DNA from: RPQJ01 sp963726665
Lineage (GTDB): Bacteria > Pseudomonadota > Gammaproteobacteria > Steroidobacterales > Steroidobacteraceae
Direction: 5' to 3'
DNA: 64,000 nucleotides
Assembly: GCA_963726665.1 (NCBI GenBank)
Contig: CAVSDW010000022.1
Coordinates: 1-64,000 of the forward strand
Shown: positions 1-8,312 of the stretch, one piece after another
How positions within the stretch are numbered: the first letter of the stretch is position 1
Layout: each line of letters begins with the position of its first letter
The notes under the pieces: generated by a model
Told to the model about the DNA's origin: nothing
What the model saw: only the letters and a program-made list of their open reading frames with translations
The model's database searches: none
Position numbers and translations under genes: made by a program

Positions 1-1901
1 ACGGGCGCCGTCTCGTCGGCCACGACCTCGAGGTCCGGGCCCGCGAGCCGAGCGATCAGTCGCGGCAGTGCGCGACGGATCGCCGCATACCTGCGCGGGT
101 CGATCTCACAGATCGTGATTCGCCGGATGATGCGGTCGCCGTCCGCGCCACGCAGGGCAGCGAAGAATCCCCGCAGCTGGCGCTCGAGCGCGCTCGCGAC
201 CGGGACGCCCGAGCCCGTGCCGAACAGCACCGTCGCAAAGTCCTGTGCACGCGCGCGTGCCAGTGTGCGCACGGCGTTTTCTGCCGCGAACGAGTGGCCG
301 TCGGAATCGAAGTCGCTGAAATCGCCCAGCCCGGCGAAGAGCACGAACTCCGCGAGCAGCGGGCTGCGGGCACAGGGCAGCACGAACGTCTCGCCGAGGC
401 GACCGGACAACATGCGGCGCAGCGTGAACTCGCGCACCGCGCCGTCGAGGCGGGCGTCGACGGCCACCGCCGCGCCGGACGGGTCCACGTTGCGGAACAC
501 CCCGAGCACCAGCGCATGCGCATTCGCATCGACGATGCTGCCGTTGCAGAGACGGATCTCGATCGTCCGAGGTCGCGGTGCCGGGGCGGCCGCCCCCGTC
601 CCGCCCGTGCCGTCCGTCCGTGTGCGGGGCGGCGCCCGCAGCGATCGCTTCGATACCGCGCCGTGAAATTCGGGAGACACCACGGGTTCGAGCAGGCGCC
701 GCCTCGCGTCGGGTGACAGGTCCTGCCATCGCACCTTGTGCGGCGCGACGCGCCGCAGCGTGGCTTCGGCCACGACCCGCGAGCGCGGCGTCTTCGATCG
801 TCGCGTGGCCGATGGAAGGCGCCGCGTCTGCCCGTCGCGCAGCAGGTCCACGACGGCTGAAATCACGCGGCCGTTGTTCGGCAATCCGCCGTGCTTCTCG
901 GCCACGAACCATGTCGGAGCGCCGGGGACCTCGGCCAGCACGCGCGGTACGGTGCCGTCGCCGTCGGCGCTCAGTCGGAAGCGGAACCCGCCCTTGTCGC
1001 GTTCGGCGCCCGTGACGGTTTCCTGGCGCACGCCGACGACGTGCAGGCAGCGCGGATCCGGTCCCGGCCCGCGGCGTCGCACCGCGGCCGCCTCGGCGAG
1101 CAATCGCGGATCCGGGCGCAGGGCGTCGCGGGGCCAGTTCGTCGGGTCGAAGAGATCCGGTCCGCCGGCGAGCGCGGATTCCGGCAGCAGCTCGTGCAGG
1201 GACGGCAGGCTGCGGAACACCAGGCGCGCAAGGTCTTCGGCATCGTGACGCAGGTCGAGCGCCGCGAGCTTGCGTACCGTCACGTACACGCCGCGCAGCG
1301 CGAGCACCGCCGCGAACGATCCGGAATTCGGCGCGCCGAGCTGCACCGCGCGTGAGATGCGGCCCGCGCCGGTCGCGAGTGCAATGCGCGCCACCACGCC
1401 GCCCATGCTGTGCCCGACCAGCATGACGTCGCGCCCGCCGTCGGCAGCGATGCGGGCATTGAGCTCCGCCGCGAGCGACTCGACGCCCAGACGCCAGTCG
1501 TACGCGTGCAGGCGCGCGTCGAACCCGGCGATACGGAGCGAAAGCTTGAGCTTGAGGACGCTGAGCAGCATCGCGCCCAGCGCCGAGAGGCGCGATCCGC
1601 GCGGCAGGGCCAGCCGCGTCAGGTGGCCGGCCGCGACCTCGATGGGGTCGAGCCAGAGCACGTCGTCGAGCAGGCGCCCGCGCGTACCGATCCGCGAGCC
1701 CATGAGCCCCGGCAGCACGTAGACGAGCGGGCCGCCGCGCAGCCGTGTCTCCGCGGCGCGCAGCGCGAGCGAGGAGAGCTCGCGATGACCGCGTGGGCCG
1801 AAGACCGCCGCGAGTTCCGCCCTGCGCTCTCCGCGCGCAAGCAGTCGCTCGATGTCCTCGTCGTGCAGCCGGTGCAACGGAAGGAGCGCGCGCCTGTCCA
1901 T
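1..1901 (-). CDS. LCAT-like alpha/beta hydrolase with a C-terminal M17-N (macro-like) domain, 3' end cut by window
   Basis: The frame stays open from an ATG at 1901 to the window edge (633 codons, no stop), so the C-terminus is missing. Residues about 55-350 resemble lecithin:cholesterol acyltransferase-type lipases: an early PGLMGSR oxyanion segment, the nucleophile elbow GHSMGG (Ser165), a GDGTVP segment with probable catalytic Asp315, and EKHGG with probable His337. A basic, Pro-rich linker follows. Residues about 445-570 resemble the N-terminal macro-fold domain of leucyl aminopeptidases. No signal peptide is seen, so a cytoplasmic location is inferred. Proteins of this layout often continue into a further domain such as CHAT, which would lie outside the window. 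The gene starts 25 bases after the stop of the copper-chaperone gene and probably shares its transcript. The substrate is unknown. Confidence 0.75.
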   Translation of the reverse strand, partial: MDRRALLPLHRLHDEDIERLLARGERRAELAAVFGPRGHRELSSLALRAAETRLRGGPLVYVLPGLMGSRIGTRGRLLDDVLWLDPIEVAAGHLTRLALPRGSRLSALGAMLLSVLKLKLSLRIAGFDARLHAYDWRLGVESLAAELNARIAADGGRDVMLVGHSMGGVVARIALATGAGRISRAVQLGAPNSGSFAAVLALRGVYVTVRKLAALDLRHDAEDLARLVFRSLPSLHELLPESALAGGPDLFDPTNWPRDALRPDPRLLAEAAAVRRRGPGPDPRCLHVVGVRQETVTGAERDKGGFRFRLSADGDGTVPRVLAEVPGAPTWFVAEKHGGLPNNGRVISAVVDLLRDGQTRRLPSATRRSKTPRSRVVAEATLRRVAPHKVRWQDLSPDARRRLLEPVVSPEFHGAVSKRSLRAPPRTRTDGTGGTGAAAPAPRPRTIEIRLCNGSIVDANAHALVLGVFRNVDPSGAAVAVDARLDGAVREFTLRRMLSGRLGETFVLPCARSPLLAEFVLFAGLGDFSDFDSDGHSFAAENAVRTLARARAQDFATVLFGTGSGVPVASALERQLRGFFAALRGADGDRIIRRITICEIDPRRYAAIRRALPRLIARLAGPDLEVVADETAP

Positions 1902-1925
1902 GGTCGGTGCGTACCCGGGCAGTCC

Positions 1926-2381
1926 TCAGTGCGCGGCTGCGGGTACCGCGTCGCCCACCGCGCGGACCGTGACCTGCGCCGTCTGCGCGCCGGTTCCTTC
2001 GAACCGAAGCGTCAGCGTGAAGGTCTCGCCCGCCACGAGCGGCCGGGTGAGACCCATGAGCATGATGTGCGTGCCCTTGGGGGCCAGTACCACGCGAGCG
2101 CCCGCCGGCACTGCGACGCCGTCCACCGGGCGCATGGTGGCGACGCCGTTCGATTCTCCGGCCGCGTGCAGGTGGACCATGGCTGCCCGATCCGTCTGCG
2201 CGCCGACGAGGCGGTCGTTCGACGAGCCACCGGTGATCGTGAGGTAAGCCGCTCCCACGTCCACGCCCGGCGGCGTCGCGCGCGCCCAGGCGTCGGAGAC
2301 CACCGGGGCGCCTGCGGATGCGATCGCGGGCAGCGCCGCGAGCACGAGACTCACCAGGGCGCGTCGTGTCCGGTCGATCAT
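1926..2381 (-). CDS. Periplasmic copper chaperone PCu(A)C
   Basis: The product is 151 residues with an N-terminal signal peptide (basic MIDRTRR, hydrophobic core, cleavage near ASAGA). PCu(A)C proteins carry Cu(I) in the periplasm to the CuA centre of cytochrome oxidase or act in copper tolerance. The ligand pattern is clear: His-Leu-His, 10 residues, Met, 21 residues, then His-x-Met. This matches the family spacing, although the canonical first His-Met pair reads Leu-His here. The ATG at 2381 overlaps the oxyR stop by four bases (ATGA), so the two are translationally coupled. A longer in-frame upstream start exists but would lie inside oxyR and put 28 non-secretory residues before the signal peptide. 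Confidence 0.9.
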   Translation of the reverse strand: MIDRTRRALVSLVLAALPAIASAGAPVVSDAWARATPPGVDVGAAYLTITGGSSNDRLVGAQTDRAAMVHLHAAGESNGVATMRPVDGVAVPAGARVVLAPKGTHIMLMGLTRPLVAGETFTLTLRFEGTGAQTAQVTVRAVGDAVPAAAH

Positions 2382-3280
2382 TTGCCCGATTCCTCTTTCA
2401 TGACCGCACGAATCGTGGCCGTGACGGCCTCGATCGCCTGGATCCGCGTGGTCGACTTCCGCCACATGGCGCCGATCGTACGCGTCGGCGCAGGCTTGGC
2501 GAAGGACTTGATCCTCAGGCCCCGGGCCGTGCTGCCGTGCGATTCCGCGGCGAGCTGCGGCAGGAGCGTCACGCCGTGCCCTGCGGCCACCATCTGGCGC
2601 AGCGTCTCGAGGCTCGTCGCGCGATAGTCCTGGTCCTCGTGGACTTTGACCCGGCTGCAGACCTCGAGCGCCTGGTCGCGCAGGCAGTGCCCGTCCTCGA
2701 GCAGCAGCAGCGTCTCGCCCCTCAAGTCCTCCAGTTTCAGCCGATCGCGCGCGGCAAGTGGATGGCCGGACGGCACGGCGACCGTGAACGGCTCCTCGTA
2801 CAGCGTCAGGGCCTCGAGCCCGTCCTGCACGACAGGCAACGCAAGAATCCCGACGTCGATGTCGCCCGAACGCAGGTGCTCGAGCAGTGGAGCCGTCTGG
2901 TACTCGTAGAGCATGAGCTTGAGCCGCGGCAGGTCGCGCTTCAGGCGCCGTGCCACGTGAGGCAGCAGGTACGGCCCGACCGTGGGTATGAGCGCGACCT
3001 TGAGGCTGCCTGCGAGCGGGTCGCGGTCCGCCCTCGCGAGTTCGACGATCGCGTCCGCCTCGAGCAGCACGCGGCGAGCACGTTCCACGACCCGGCCGCC
3101 GGCGTCGGTCAGCGTAACGCGCCGCGGCTGGCGTTCCACGAGCGGCACGCCCAGGTATTCCTCGAGCTTCCGGACCTGCGCCGACAGCGTTGGCTGGCTC
3201 ACATGACAGCGCTCGGCCGCGCGCCCGAAATGCCGCTCGTCGGCCAGTGCCACCAGGTAGCGGAGGTCGCGAAGATTCAT
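2378..3280 (-). CDS. oxyR: OxyR, peroxide-sensing LysR-family regulator
   Basis: The product is 300 residues with a LysR-type helix-turn-helix at about 1-60 followed by a substrate-binding-like regulatory domain. The redox-active cysteines are present in GHCLRDQALEVC, at positions 199 and 208, exactly the Escherichia coli numbering. Peroxide oxidises this pair to a disulfide and switches on peroxide-defence genes. The gene is divergent from the Nudix gene and shares a 133-base intergenic region that contains a degenerate repeat array. It overlaps the downstream copper-chaperone gene, a plausible link between peroxide and copper stress. Confidence 0.95.
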   Translation of the reverse strand: MNLRDLRYLVALADERHFGRAAERCHVSQPTLSAQVRKLEEYLGVPLVERQPRRVTLTDAGGRVVERARRVLLEADAIVELARADRDPLAGSLKVALIPTVGPYLLPHVARRLKRDLPRLKLMLYEYQTAPLLEHLRSGDIDVGILALPVVQDGLEALTLYEEPFTVAVPSGHPLAARDRLKLEDLRGETLLLLEDGHCLRDQALEVCSRVKVHEDQDYRATSLETLRQMVAAGHGVTLLPQLAAESHGSTARGLRIKSFAKPAPTRTIGAMWRKSTTRIQAIEAVTATIRAVMKEESGK

Positions 3281-3318
3281 GGCGTCATCATAGTCCGGGA
3301 AAGCGATCGGCTTCCTCT

Positions 3319-3416
3319 ATAATTCCGGAATCAGCGCGTCAGAATCCCAGAATGAGCCTGTCAGAATTGCAGAATGAACCCGTCAGTCCCGGAATGAACC
3401 AGCGAATTCCGCAATG
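3319..3416. repeat. Degenerate ~20-22 bp tandem repeat array between oxyR and the Nudix gene
   Basis: About five imperfect units lie end to end. Units at 3338-3359, 3360-3381, 3382-3401 and 3402-3420 share the pattern GTCAG or GCGAA, two or three variable bases, then AATGA(A/G)CC. A partial unit precedes them at about 3319-3335. The spacing is close to two DNA helical turns. The last unit supplies the ATG of the Nudix gene (3414). The array could be an operator array, a slippage-made repeat or an expression element; nothing in the sequence decides which. Confidence 0.6.
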
Positions 3417-3848
3417 ACCCCGCGCCAGCAGAGACTGTCCGCCGGTGTCGTCGTCGTGAGGCTGGCAGCCGAAGGATGGCGATTCCTGCTGCTGCGCGCG
3501 TTCAATCACTGGGACTTCCCGAAGGGCATGGTGGAGGCCGCCGAGGAGCCGCTCGCGGCCGCAGTGCGCGAGGTGAAGGAGGAGTCCTGCATCGCGGACC
3601 TCGAGTTCGAGTGGGGCGAGTGCTCGACCCGGACCGGACCCTACAGCCGCGGCAAGGTCGCGCAGTACTTCATCGCCAGCACGCGGACGATCGAGGTCGA
3701 CCTCGCCATCAATCCCGAGATCGGACGGGCCGAGCACACGGAATATCGCTGGGTGAGCCTCGACGAGGCCCGGGCGCTCGTGTCGCCACGCGTGCAGCCG
3801 GTGCTCGACTGGGCGGCGCAGGTCTTGGGCTTGCCCGTCGGCAACTGA
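3414..3848 (+). CDS. Nudix hydrolase, diadenosine tetraphosphatase-like
   Basis: The product is 144 residues, the usual size for asymmetric Ap4A hydrolases of the Nudix family, which cleave dinucleoside polyphosphates to mononucleotides in the cytoplasm. The Nudix box spans about residues 38-60: Gly, five residues, Glu, seven residues, then REVKEES. The usual Gly near the end of the box is replaced by Cys. Upstream FPKGMVE and a downstream YRWVSLDEA segment are typical of the Ap4A group. No good Shine-Dalgarno is seen because the start lies inside the repeat array. The gene is convergent with the dehydrogenase gene. Confidence 0.88.
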   Translation: MTPRQQRLSAGVVVVRLAAEGWRFLLLRAFNHWDFPKGMVEAAEEPLAAAVREVKEESCIADLEFEWGECSTRTGPYSRGKVAQYFIASTRTIEVDLAINPEIGRAEHTEYRWVSLDEARALVSPRVQPVLDWAAQVLGLPVGN

Positions 3849-3900
3849 GCGAACCAATACGGGGCGTGACGGGCCCGCGCGCTCGGCGGTTGACCTGAAC

Positions 3901-4857
3901 TCAGACGACCCGGCCGCGGCGGCCGCCGCGCCTGAAGTCCTCCACGTTTGCGGCCAGTTCGTCGAGACAGCGCTGGCGCGCTTCGCGCGCCGACCAGGCC
4001 ACGTGCGGGGTGACGATCAGGTTCGGGATGTCGCCCGCGAGCAGCGGATTGCCGTCGACCGGCGGCTCCTGCTCGAGCACGTCGATGGCGGCTCCGCCGA
4101 GCCGGCCCGCGCGAAGCGCCTCGGCCAGCGCGACCGGATCGACGAGCGCACCGCGCGCGGTGTTGACCAGCACTGCGTCCGGCTTCATGCGCGCGAGTTG
4201 CCGTGTGCCGATCATGCCGTTTGTCGCCGGCGTGATCGGGCAGTGCAGGCTCAATACATCCGCGCGCGGCAGCAGGTCCGCGAGGTCCACGCGCCCGGCC
4301 TGGCGCTCGCCGCCGGGGCGGTTCGCGACCAGCACGTTCATGCCGAAGGCGCCGGCGGCGTGAGCGACGCCTCGGCCGAGTACGCCAAAGCCCACGATGC
4401 CCATCGTGCGCCCGGTGAGTTCGCGGATCGGAAAGTCGAGCAGGCAGAACTGGTCGCCGCGCTGCCACGCGCCGGCGCGCACGAGGGCGTCGTATTCGCG
4501 CAGCCGCTGCGTGAGCATGAGCAGCGTGCCGAACACGTGCTGCACTACCGAGGCCGTGCAGTAATCGCGCAGGTTGCAGACCGCGATGCCGCGCTCGGCC
4601 GCGGCGGCGAGGTCCACGTTGTTGGTGCCGGTGGCGGTGAGCGCGATGAGCTTGAGCGAGGGTGTCGCCTCGATGAGCTCGCGCGTGAGGCGCAGCTTGT
4701 TCAGGAGCACCACGGCGTGACCCGCGATGCGGCCGGCGACGTCGTCCTGCCGGGTGTGGTCGAGAATTTCGAGGCCGGGCAGCGCCCGGTGCAGCGCGCC
4801 CGGGTCGAGGTCGCCCTTGAAGCTCACCGTGGCGTAGTCGAGGAATATGGCTCGCAC
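3901..4857 (-). CDS. D-isomer-specific 2-hydroxyacid dehydrogenase (NAD(P)-dependent)
   Basis: The protein is 318 residues if started at GTG 4857, giving VRAIFLDYATV, the natural N-terminus of the family. A longer in-frame extension would begin in low-complexity DNA. Family features are a Rossmann motif GIVGFGVLGRGV, the catalytic Arg in VNTARGALVD, the Glu in DVLEQEPP and the His in VTPHVAWS. These enzymes reduce 2-oxo acids; glycerate or hydroxypyruvate is likely but unproven. The gene stands alone between convergent and divergent neighbours. Confidence 0.9.
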   Translation of the reverse strand: MRAIFLDYATVSFKGDLDPGALHRALPGLEILDHTRQDDVAGRIAGHAVVLLNKLRLTRELIEATPSLKLIALTATGTNNVDLAAAAERGIAVCNLRDYCTASVVQHVFGTLLMLTQRLREYDALVRAGAWQRGDQFCLLDFPIRELTGRTMGIVGFGVLGRGVAHAAGAFGMNVLVANRPGGERQAGRVDLADLLPRADVLSLHCPITPATNGMIGTRQLARMKPDAVLVNTARGALVDPVALAEALRAGRLGGAAIDVLEQEPPVDGNPLLAGDIPNLIVTPHVAWSAREARQRCLDELAANVEDFRRGGRRGRVV

Positions 4858-4871
4858 GGGGGAAGTGAATG

Positions 4872-4895
4872 GCGGATAGCGGATAGCGGATAGTG
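4872..4895. repeat. GCGGATA heptamer repeat (three copies)
   Basis: Three consecutive GCGGATA units end in GTGA just upstream of the dehydrogenase start. A closely similar direct copy occurs at about 25712-25735 and an inverted copy at about 25771-25790, so this is a dispersed intergenic repeat family in the genome. Its function is unknown. Confidence 0.7.
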
Positions 4896-5031
4896 AGAGA
4901 GGGAACGCGTCACCGCAAGCGGGCGTCCTCGAGCCGGCAGTCTGCATTCTCGCTGCTCCCTGAGGGGGTGCGCGAGACAGGAGGGAAAATGGAAGGAAGA
5001 CAGGGGGAGATCAGGAGAGAATGTCCCCGCC

Positions 5032-5640
5032 ATGACCAATGAGGACAAGCTCGCGGCACTGCTCGTCGAAGTGCGTGCCTGCCGCGTCTGCGAGGCGCAT
5101 CTGCCGCTTGGTCCGCGGCCCATACTGCGCGCCGATCGCAGGGCGCGCGTCCTGATCGTGGGGCAGGCGCCGGGCACGCGCGTGCACGCAACCGGTATCC
5201 CGTGGAACGACCCGAGCGGCGATCGCCTGCGAGCATGGCTGGACGTGGATCGCGAGGTCTTCTACGACGAGCGACGGTTCGCGATCGTCCCGACGGGCTT
5301 CTGCTACCCCGGGCGCGGTCGAGGTGGTGACCTGCCGCCGCGGCCGGAATGCGCGCCGCTCTGGCACCCGAAGCTTCGCCCCCTGCTGCCGGAGATCGGT
5401 CTCACGCTGCTCGTCGGCCAGTACGCGCAGGCGTTCTACCTGGCTGAGCGACGCAAGGGCACGCTGACTGACACGGTCCGGGCGTGGCGCGAGTACCTCC
5501 CGGAGTTCCTGCCGCTTCCTCACCCCTCTCCCCGCAATACGCGCTGGCTCGCCGTCAATCCGTGGTTCGAGCGTGACGTGGTTCCGGCGCTGCGCGAGCG
5601 GGTTTGCGAGCTATTTGAGCGGTTTTCCGAAATTGCCTGA
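5032..5640 (+). CDS. Uracil-DNA glycosylase superfamily protein
   Basis: The product is 202 residues. It carries the superfamily motif A as GQAPGTR (about residues 43-49) and a C-terminal HPSPRNTRW (about residues 163-171), matching the HPS motif of uracil-DNA glycosylases. An N-terminal CRVCEAHLP segment resembles the Cys pair of Fe-S family members, but the four-Cys ligand set is not convincing, so it may belong to the short group without a cluster. The expected role is recognition or excision of damaged bases. A weak AGGAG-like run lies upstream of ATG 5032. The hox operon follows after a short GC hairpin. Confidence 0.82.
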   Translation: MTNEDKLAALLVEVRACRVCEAHLPLGPRPILRADRRARVLIVGQAPGTRVHATGIPWNDPSGDRLRAWLDVDREVFYDERRFAIVPTGFCYPGRGRGGDLPPRPECAPLWHPKLRPLLPEIGLTLLVGQYAQAFYLAERRKGTLTDTVRAWREYLPEFLPLPHPSPRNTRWLAVNPWFERDVVPALRERVCELFERFSEIA

Positions 5641-5656
5641 GCGCCGCCCGCGGCGC
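5641..5656. terminator. Small GC hairpin directly after the glycosylase stop codon
   Basis: GCGCCG and CGGCGC pair around a four-base loop immediately after the stop at 5638-5640. There is no T-tract, so intrinsic termination is uncertain. Confidence 0.3.
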
Positions 5657-5694
5657 AGTCTGCGCACAGGGATCAGGATCGGTAGGCGGCAAGC

Positions 5695-7578
5695 ATGATG
5701 ACGCAGGTGACGCAGCAGGCACCGGACGTAGAAGCGCTGGTGCGAAAATCGGTCGCGCGCTGGCGCCATGACCCGACGCGCCTGCTGCAGGTGCTGCGCG
5801 AAATCCAGGAAGCATTGAACTACATTCCAACGGGGGCGCTGACCATCGTCGCGCGCCTGCTGCGACTGCCGCTTTCGCGGGTGAAGGGTGTCGCCGGTTT
5901 CTACTCCTTCCTGTCGACCGAGCCGTGGGGTCGCTACCGCGTGCTCTTCTCGGACAACGTCACGGATCGCATGCAGGGCAGCGAGCGCCTGCTGGCGGAA
6001 ATGTGCCACCGTCTCTGGGTCGAGCCTGGCAAGGTCTCGGAGGACGGGCTCGTCAGTGTGGCGACCACTTCGTGCACCGGGCTCTGCGACCAGGGGCCGG
6101 GCATGCTGGTGAACGGCCGACCCGTCGGGCGGCTCACGACCGAGCGAATCGAGGAGATCTGCGGGCTCATCCTGCGCAGCGTCCCGCTCGACGACTGGCC
6201 GGCCGGACTCTTCATCGTCGAGGACAACGTGCACCGCGCCGACGTGCTGCTCGGCCACGGCCTCGAGCCGGGCGACGCGATCCGCGCGGCGCTGCAACGC
6301 GGCACGCAGGGTCGCTCGGAGCACGCCGCGAACGAGCGTTCCTGGCGCGAAGGCTACGTGGGTGCCGCACTCGGGCCGGTGGCGATACTCGAGGAAGTGA
6401 AGCGTTCGAACCTGCGCGGCCGCGGTGGCGCCGGATTCACCACGGGCATCAAGTGGGAAGCCTGCCGGCACTCGACCGGCAACGAGCGCTACGTGATCTG
6501 CAACGCGGACGAGGGCGAGCCCGGCACGTTCAAGGACCGCGTGCTGCTTGCGAGCCACGCCGACCTGCTGTTCGACGGGATGACGGTCGCCGCCTACGCG
6601 GTGGGTGCGGGTCGGGGCTTCGTCTACCTGCGCGGCGAGTACCGCTATCTCCTCGACCGGCTGAACGAGGTGCTCGAGCGGCGTCGCGCCACGAACCTGC
6701 TCGGGGCGGCCATCTGCGGCCAGCCGGGCTTCGATTTCGACATCGAGATCCACGTGGGCGCGGGCTCGTACGTCTGCGGAGAGGAGTCCGCCCTGATCGA
6801 GTCGCTGGAGGGCAAGCGCGGCGTGCCGCGCAACCGCCCGCCGTTCCCGGTCACGAAAGGCTACCTGCAGCAGCCGACAATCGTGAACAACGTCGAGACG
6901 CTCTGCGCCGCGGCACTGGTCGCGGTGCACGGCGGCGACTGGTATCGCTCGATCGGGACGCTCAAGTCGTCGGGCACGAAGATCCTCTCGGTCGCTGGCG
7001 ACTGCGCGCGGCCGGGCCTCTATGAGTACCCGTTCGGCGTGACGCTGCGGCAGGTGCTCGAGGACTGCGGTGCATCGCACGTGCAGGCAGTCCAGGTGAG
7101 CGGACCGTCCGGCAGCTGCGTCGACCAGGACGACTTCGACCGCCGGATCGCCTTCGAGGACCTGCCCACTGCAGGGGCGTTCACGGTCTTCGACACCAGC
7201 CGCGACATGTTCGAGGTGGCGCGCGCCTACACGCAGTTCTTTGCGCACGAGAGCTGCGGCTTCTGCACGCCCTGTCGCGTCGGCACCTCGATGCTCATGC
7301 ACTCCATGGAAAAGATCCGCGACGGTAACGGCACCTTGCACGACCTCCGCGAGATCTCGCGGCTGAACCGCGTGCTGCTCATGTCCGCGCACTGCGGGCT
7401 GGGACACACCGCCTGCAACCCGATCCTCGACACCATGAAGAAGTTCCGGCCGATGTACGAGCGGCGGCTGCGCTCGCGCGACTTCGCGCCGGCGTTCGAT
7501 CTCGACGCGGCGCTCGGCCGCGCGCGCCAGATGACCGGGCGCGACGACCCGGGCGCCCACCTGGAGAACCTGCCGTGA
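5695..7578 (+). CDS. hoxF: NAD-reducing hydrogenase diaphorase subunit HoxF
   Basis: The product is 627 residues, combining a NuoE-like N-terminal domain (about 15-150) and a NuoF-like body. The body has the FMN/NADH-binding GRGGAGF (about residue 240) and a C-terminal [4Fe-4S] site in ESCGFCTPCRVGT plus a Cys in TACNP (about residues 520-575). HoxF transfers electrons between NAD and the Fe-S chain of the cytoplasmic hydrogenase. In the NuoE-like part only CTGLC remains. The first Cys pair expected around VLFSDNVTDRMQG is absent, which fits the cluster-less form in soluble hydrogenases. It overlaps hoxU by four bases. ATG 5695 and 5698 are both possible starts. Confidence 0.93.
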   Translation: MMTQVTQQAPDVEALVRKSVARWRHDPTRLLQVLREIQEALNYIPTGALTIVARLLRLPLSRVKGVAGFYSFLSTEPWGRYRVLFSDNVTDRMQGSERLLAEMCHRLWVEPGKVSEDGLVSVATTSCTGLCDQGPGMLVNGRPVGRLTTERIEEICGLILRSVPLDDWPAGLFIVEDNVHRADVLLGHGLEPGDAIRAALQRGTQGRSEHAANERSWREGYVGAALGPVAILEEVKRSNLRGRGGAGFTTGIKWEACRHSTGNERYVICNADEGEPGTFKDRVLLASHADLLFDGMTVAAYAVGAGRGFVYLRGEYRYLLDRLNEVLERRRATNLLGAAICGQPGFDFDIEIHVGAGSYVCGEESALIESLEGKRGVPRNRPPFPVTKGYLQQPTIVNNVETLCAAALVAVHGGDWYRSIGTLKSSGTKILSVAGDCARPGLYEYPFGVTLRQVLEDCGASHVQAVQVSGPSGSCVDQDDFDRRIAFEDLPTAGAFTVFDTSRDMFEVARAYTQFFAHESCGFCTPCRVGTSMLMHSMEKIRDGNGTLHDLREISRLNRVLLMSAHCGLGHTACNPILDTMKKFRPMYERRLRSRDFAPAFDLDAALGRARQMTGRDDPGAHLENLP

Positions 7579-8312
7579 GCGATCGCCCGACCTTCCTGCT
7601 CGACGGCGAGGAGGTGCCGTTCACGCCCGGACAGACCGTGCTGCAGGCGGCGCTGGCCGCCGGGCGCTACATCCCGCACCTGTGCTATCACCCGGAGTTC
7701 ACGCCGCACGGCAGCTGCAAGGTCTGCACCGCGAAAGTGAACGGCCGCACGGTCGCTTCCTGCACGACGCCGGCGGAATCGGCGGTCGAGGTGGACAGCA
7801 ACACCCAGGAACTGAACGACCTCAGGCGAACGCTGGTCCAGATGCTGTTCGCCGAAGGCAACCACTTCTGCCCGTCCTGCGAGAAGAGCGGCAATTGCGT
7901 GCTGCAGGCGCTCGGCTACGACCTCGGCGTGATGACGGCGGGGTTCCGGCACCTCTACCCGGACCGCCCGGTGGACGCCTCGCATCCGGAGCTGCTGCTC
8001 GACTTCAACCGCTGCGTGCTCTGCGAACTCTGCGTACGGGCTTCTCGCGACGTGGATGGCAAGAGCGTCTTCGCGCTCTCGGGCCGCGGGCTGACCAAGC
8101 ACCTGATCGTGAATTCGGAGAGCGGGCGCCTCGCCGACACCGACGTGGCCGTGACCGACAAGGCCGTGGAGGTCTGCCCGGTGGGCGTGATCCTGCGCAA
8201 GCGCGTCGGCTTCGCGAAACCGATCGGCCAGCGCCGCTACGACAAGCGACCGATCAGTGCGCAGGCGCTCGATGATGCGCCGCGGCCGCCGGATGGAGGC
8301 GGTCATGCCTGA
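7575..8312 (+). CDS. hoxU: NAD-reducing hydrogenase diaphorase small subunit HoxU
   Basis: The product is 245 residues, homologous to the N-terminal region of NuoG. Ligand sets occur in order: a ferredoxin-like [2Fe-2S] site with GSCKVCTAKVNG and a later SCTTPA Cys, the His/Cys set GNHFCPSCEKSGNC, and the sets FNRCVLCELC and EVCPVGV. It carries electrons between HoxF and HoxY. GTG/ATG overlap with hoxF and an eight-base overlap with hoxY indicate one operon. Confidence 0.93.
   Translation: MSDRPTFLLDGEEVPFTPGQTVLQAALAAGRYIPHLCYHPEFTPHGSCKVCTAKVNGRTVASCTTPAESAVEVDSNTQELNDLRRTLVQMLFAEGNHFCPSCEKSGNCVLQALGYDLGVMTAGFRHLYPDRPVDASHPELLLDFNRCVLCELCVRASRDVDGKSVFALSGRGLTKHLIVNSESGRLADTDVAVTDKAVEVCPVGVILRKRVGFAKPIGQRRYDKRPISAQALDDAPRPPDGGGHA

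Noticed and set aside
1410..3322. Plus-strand frames over the copper-chaperone and oxyR genes
   Set aside because: They are shadows; the minus strand encodes recognisable proteins with correct starts.
3319..3416. Possible CRISPR array
   Set aside because: Units are contiguous and degenerate with no spacers, and no cas genes are nearby.
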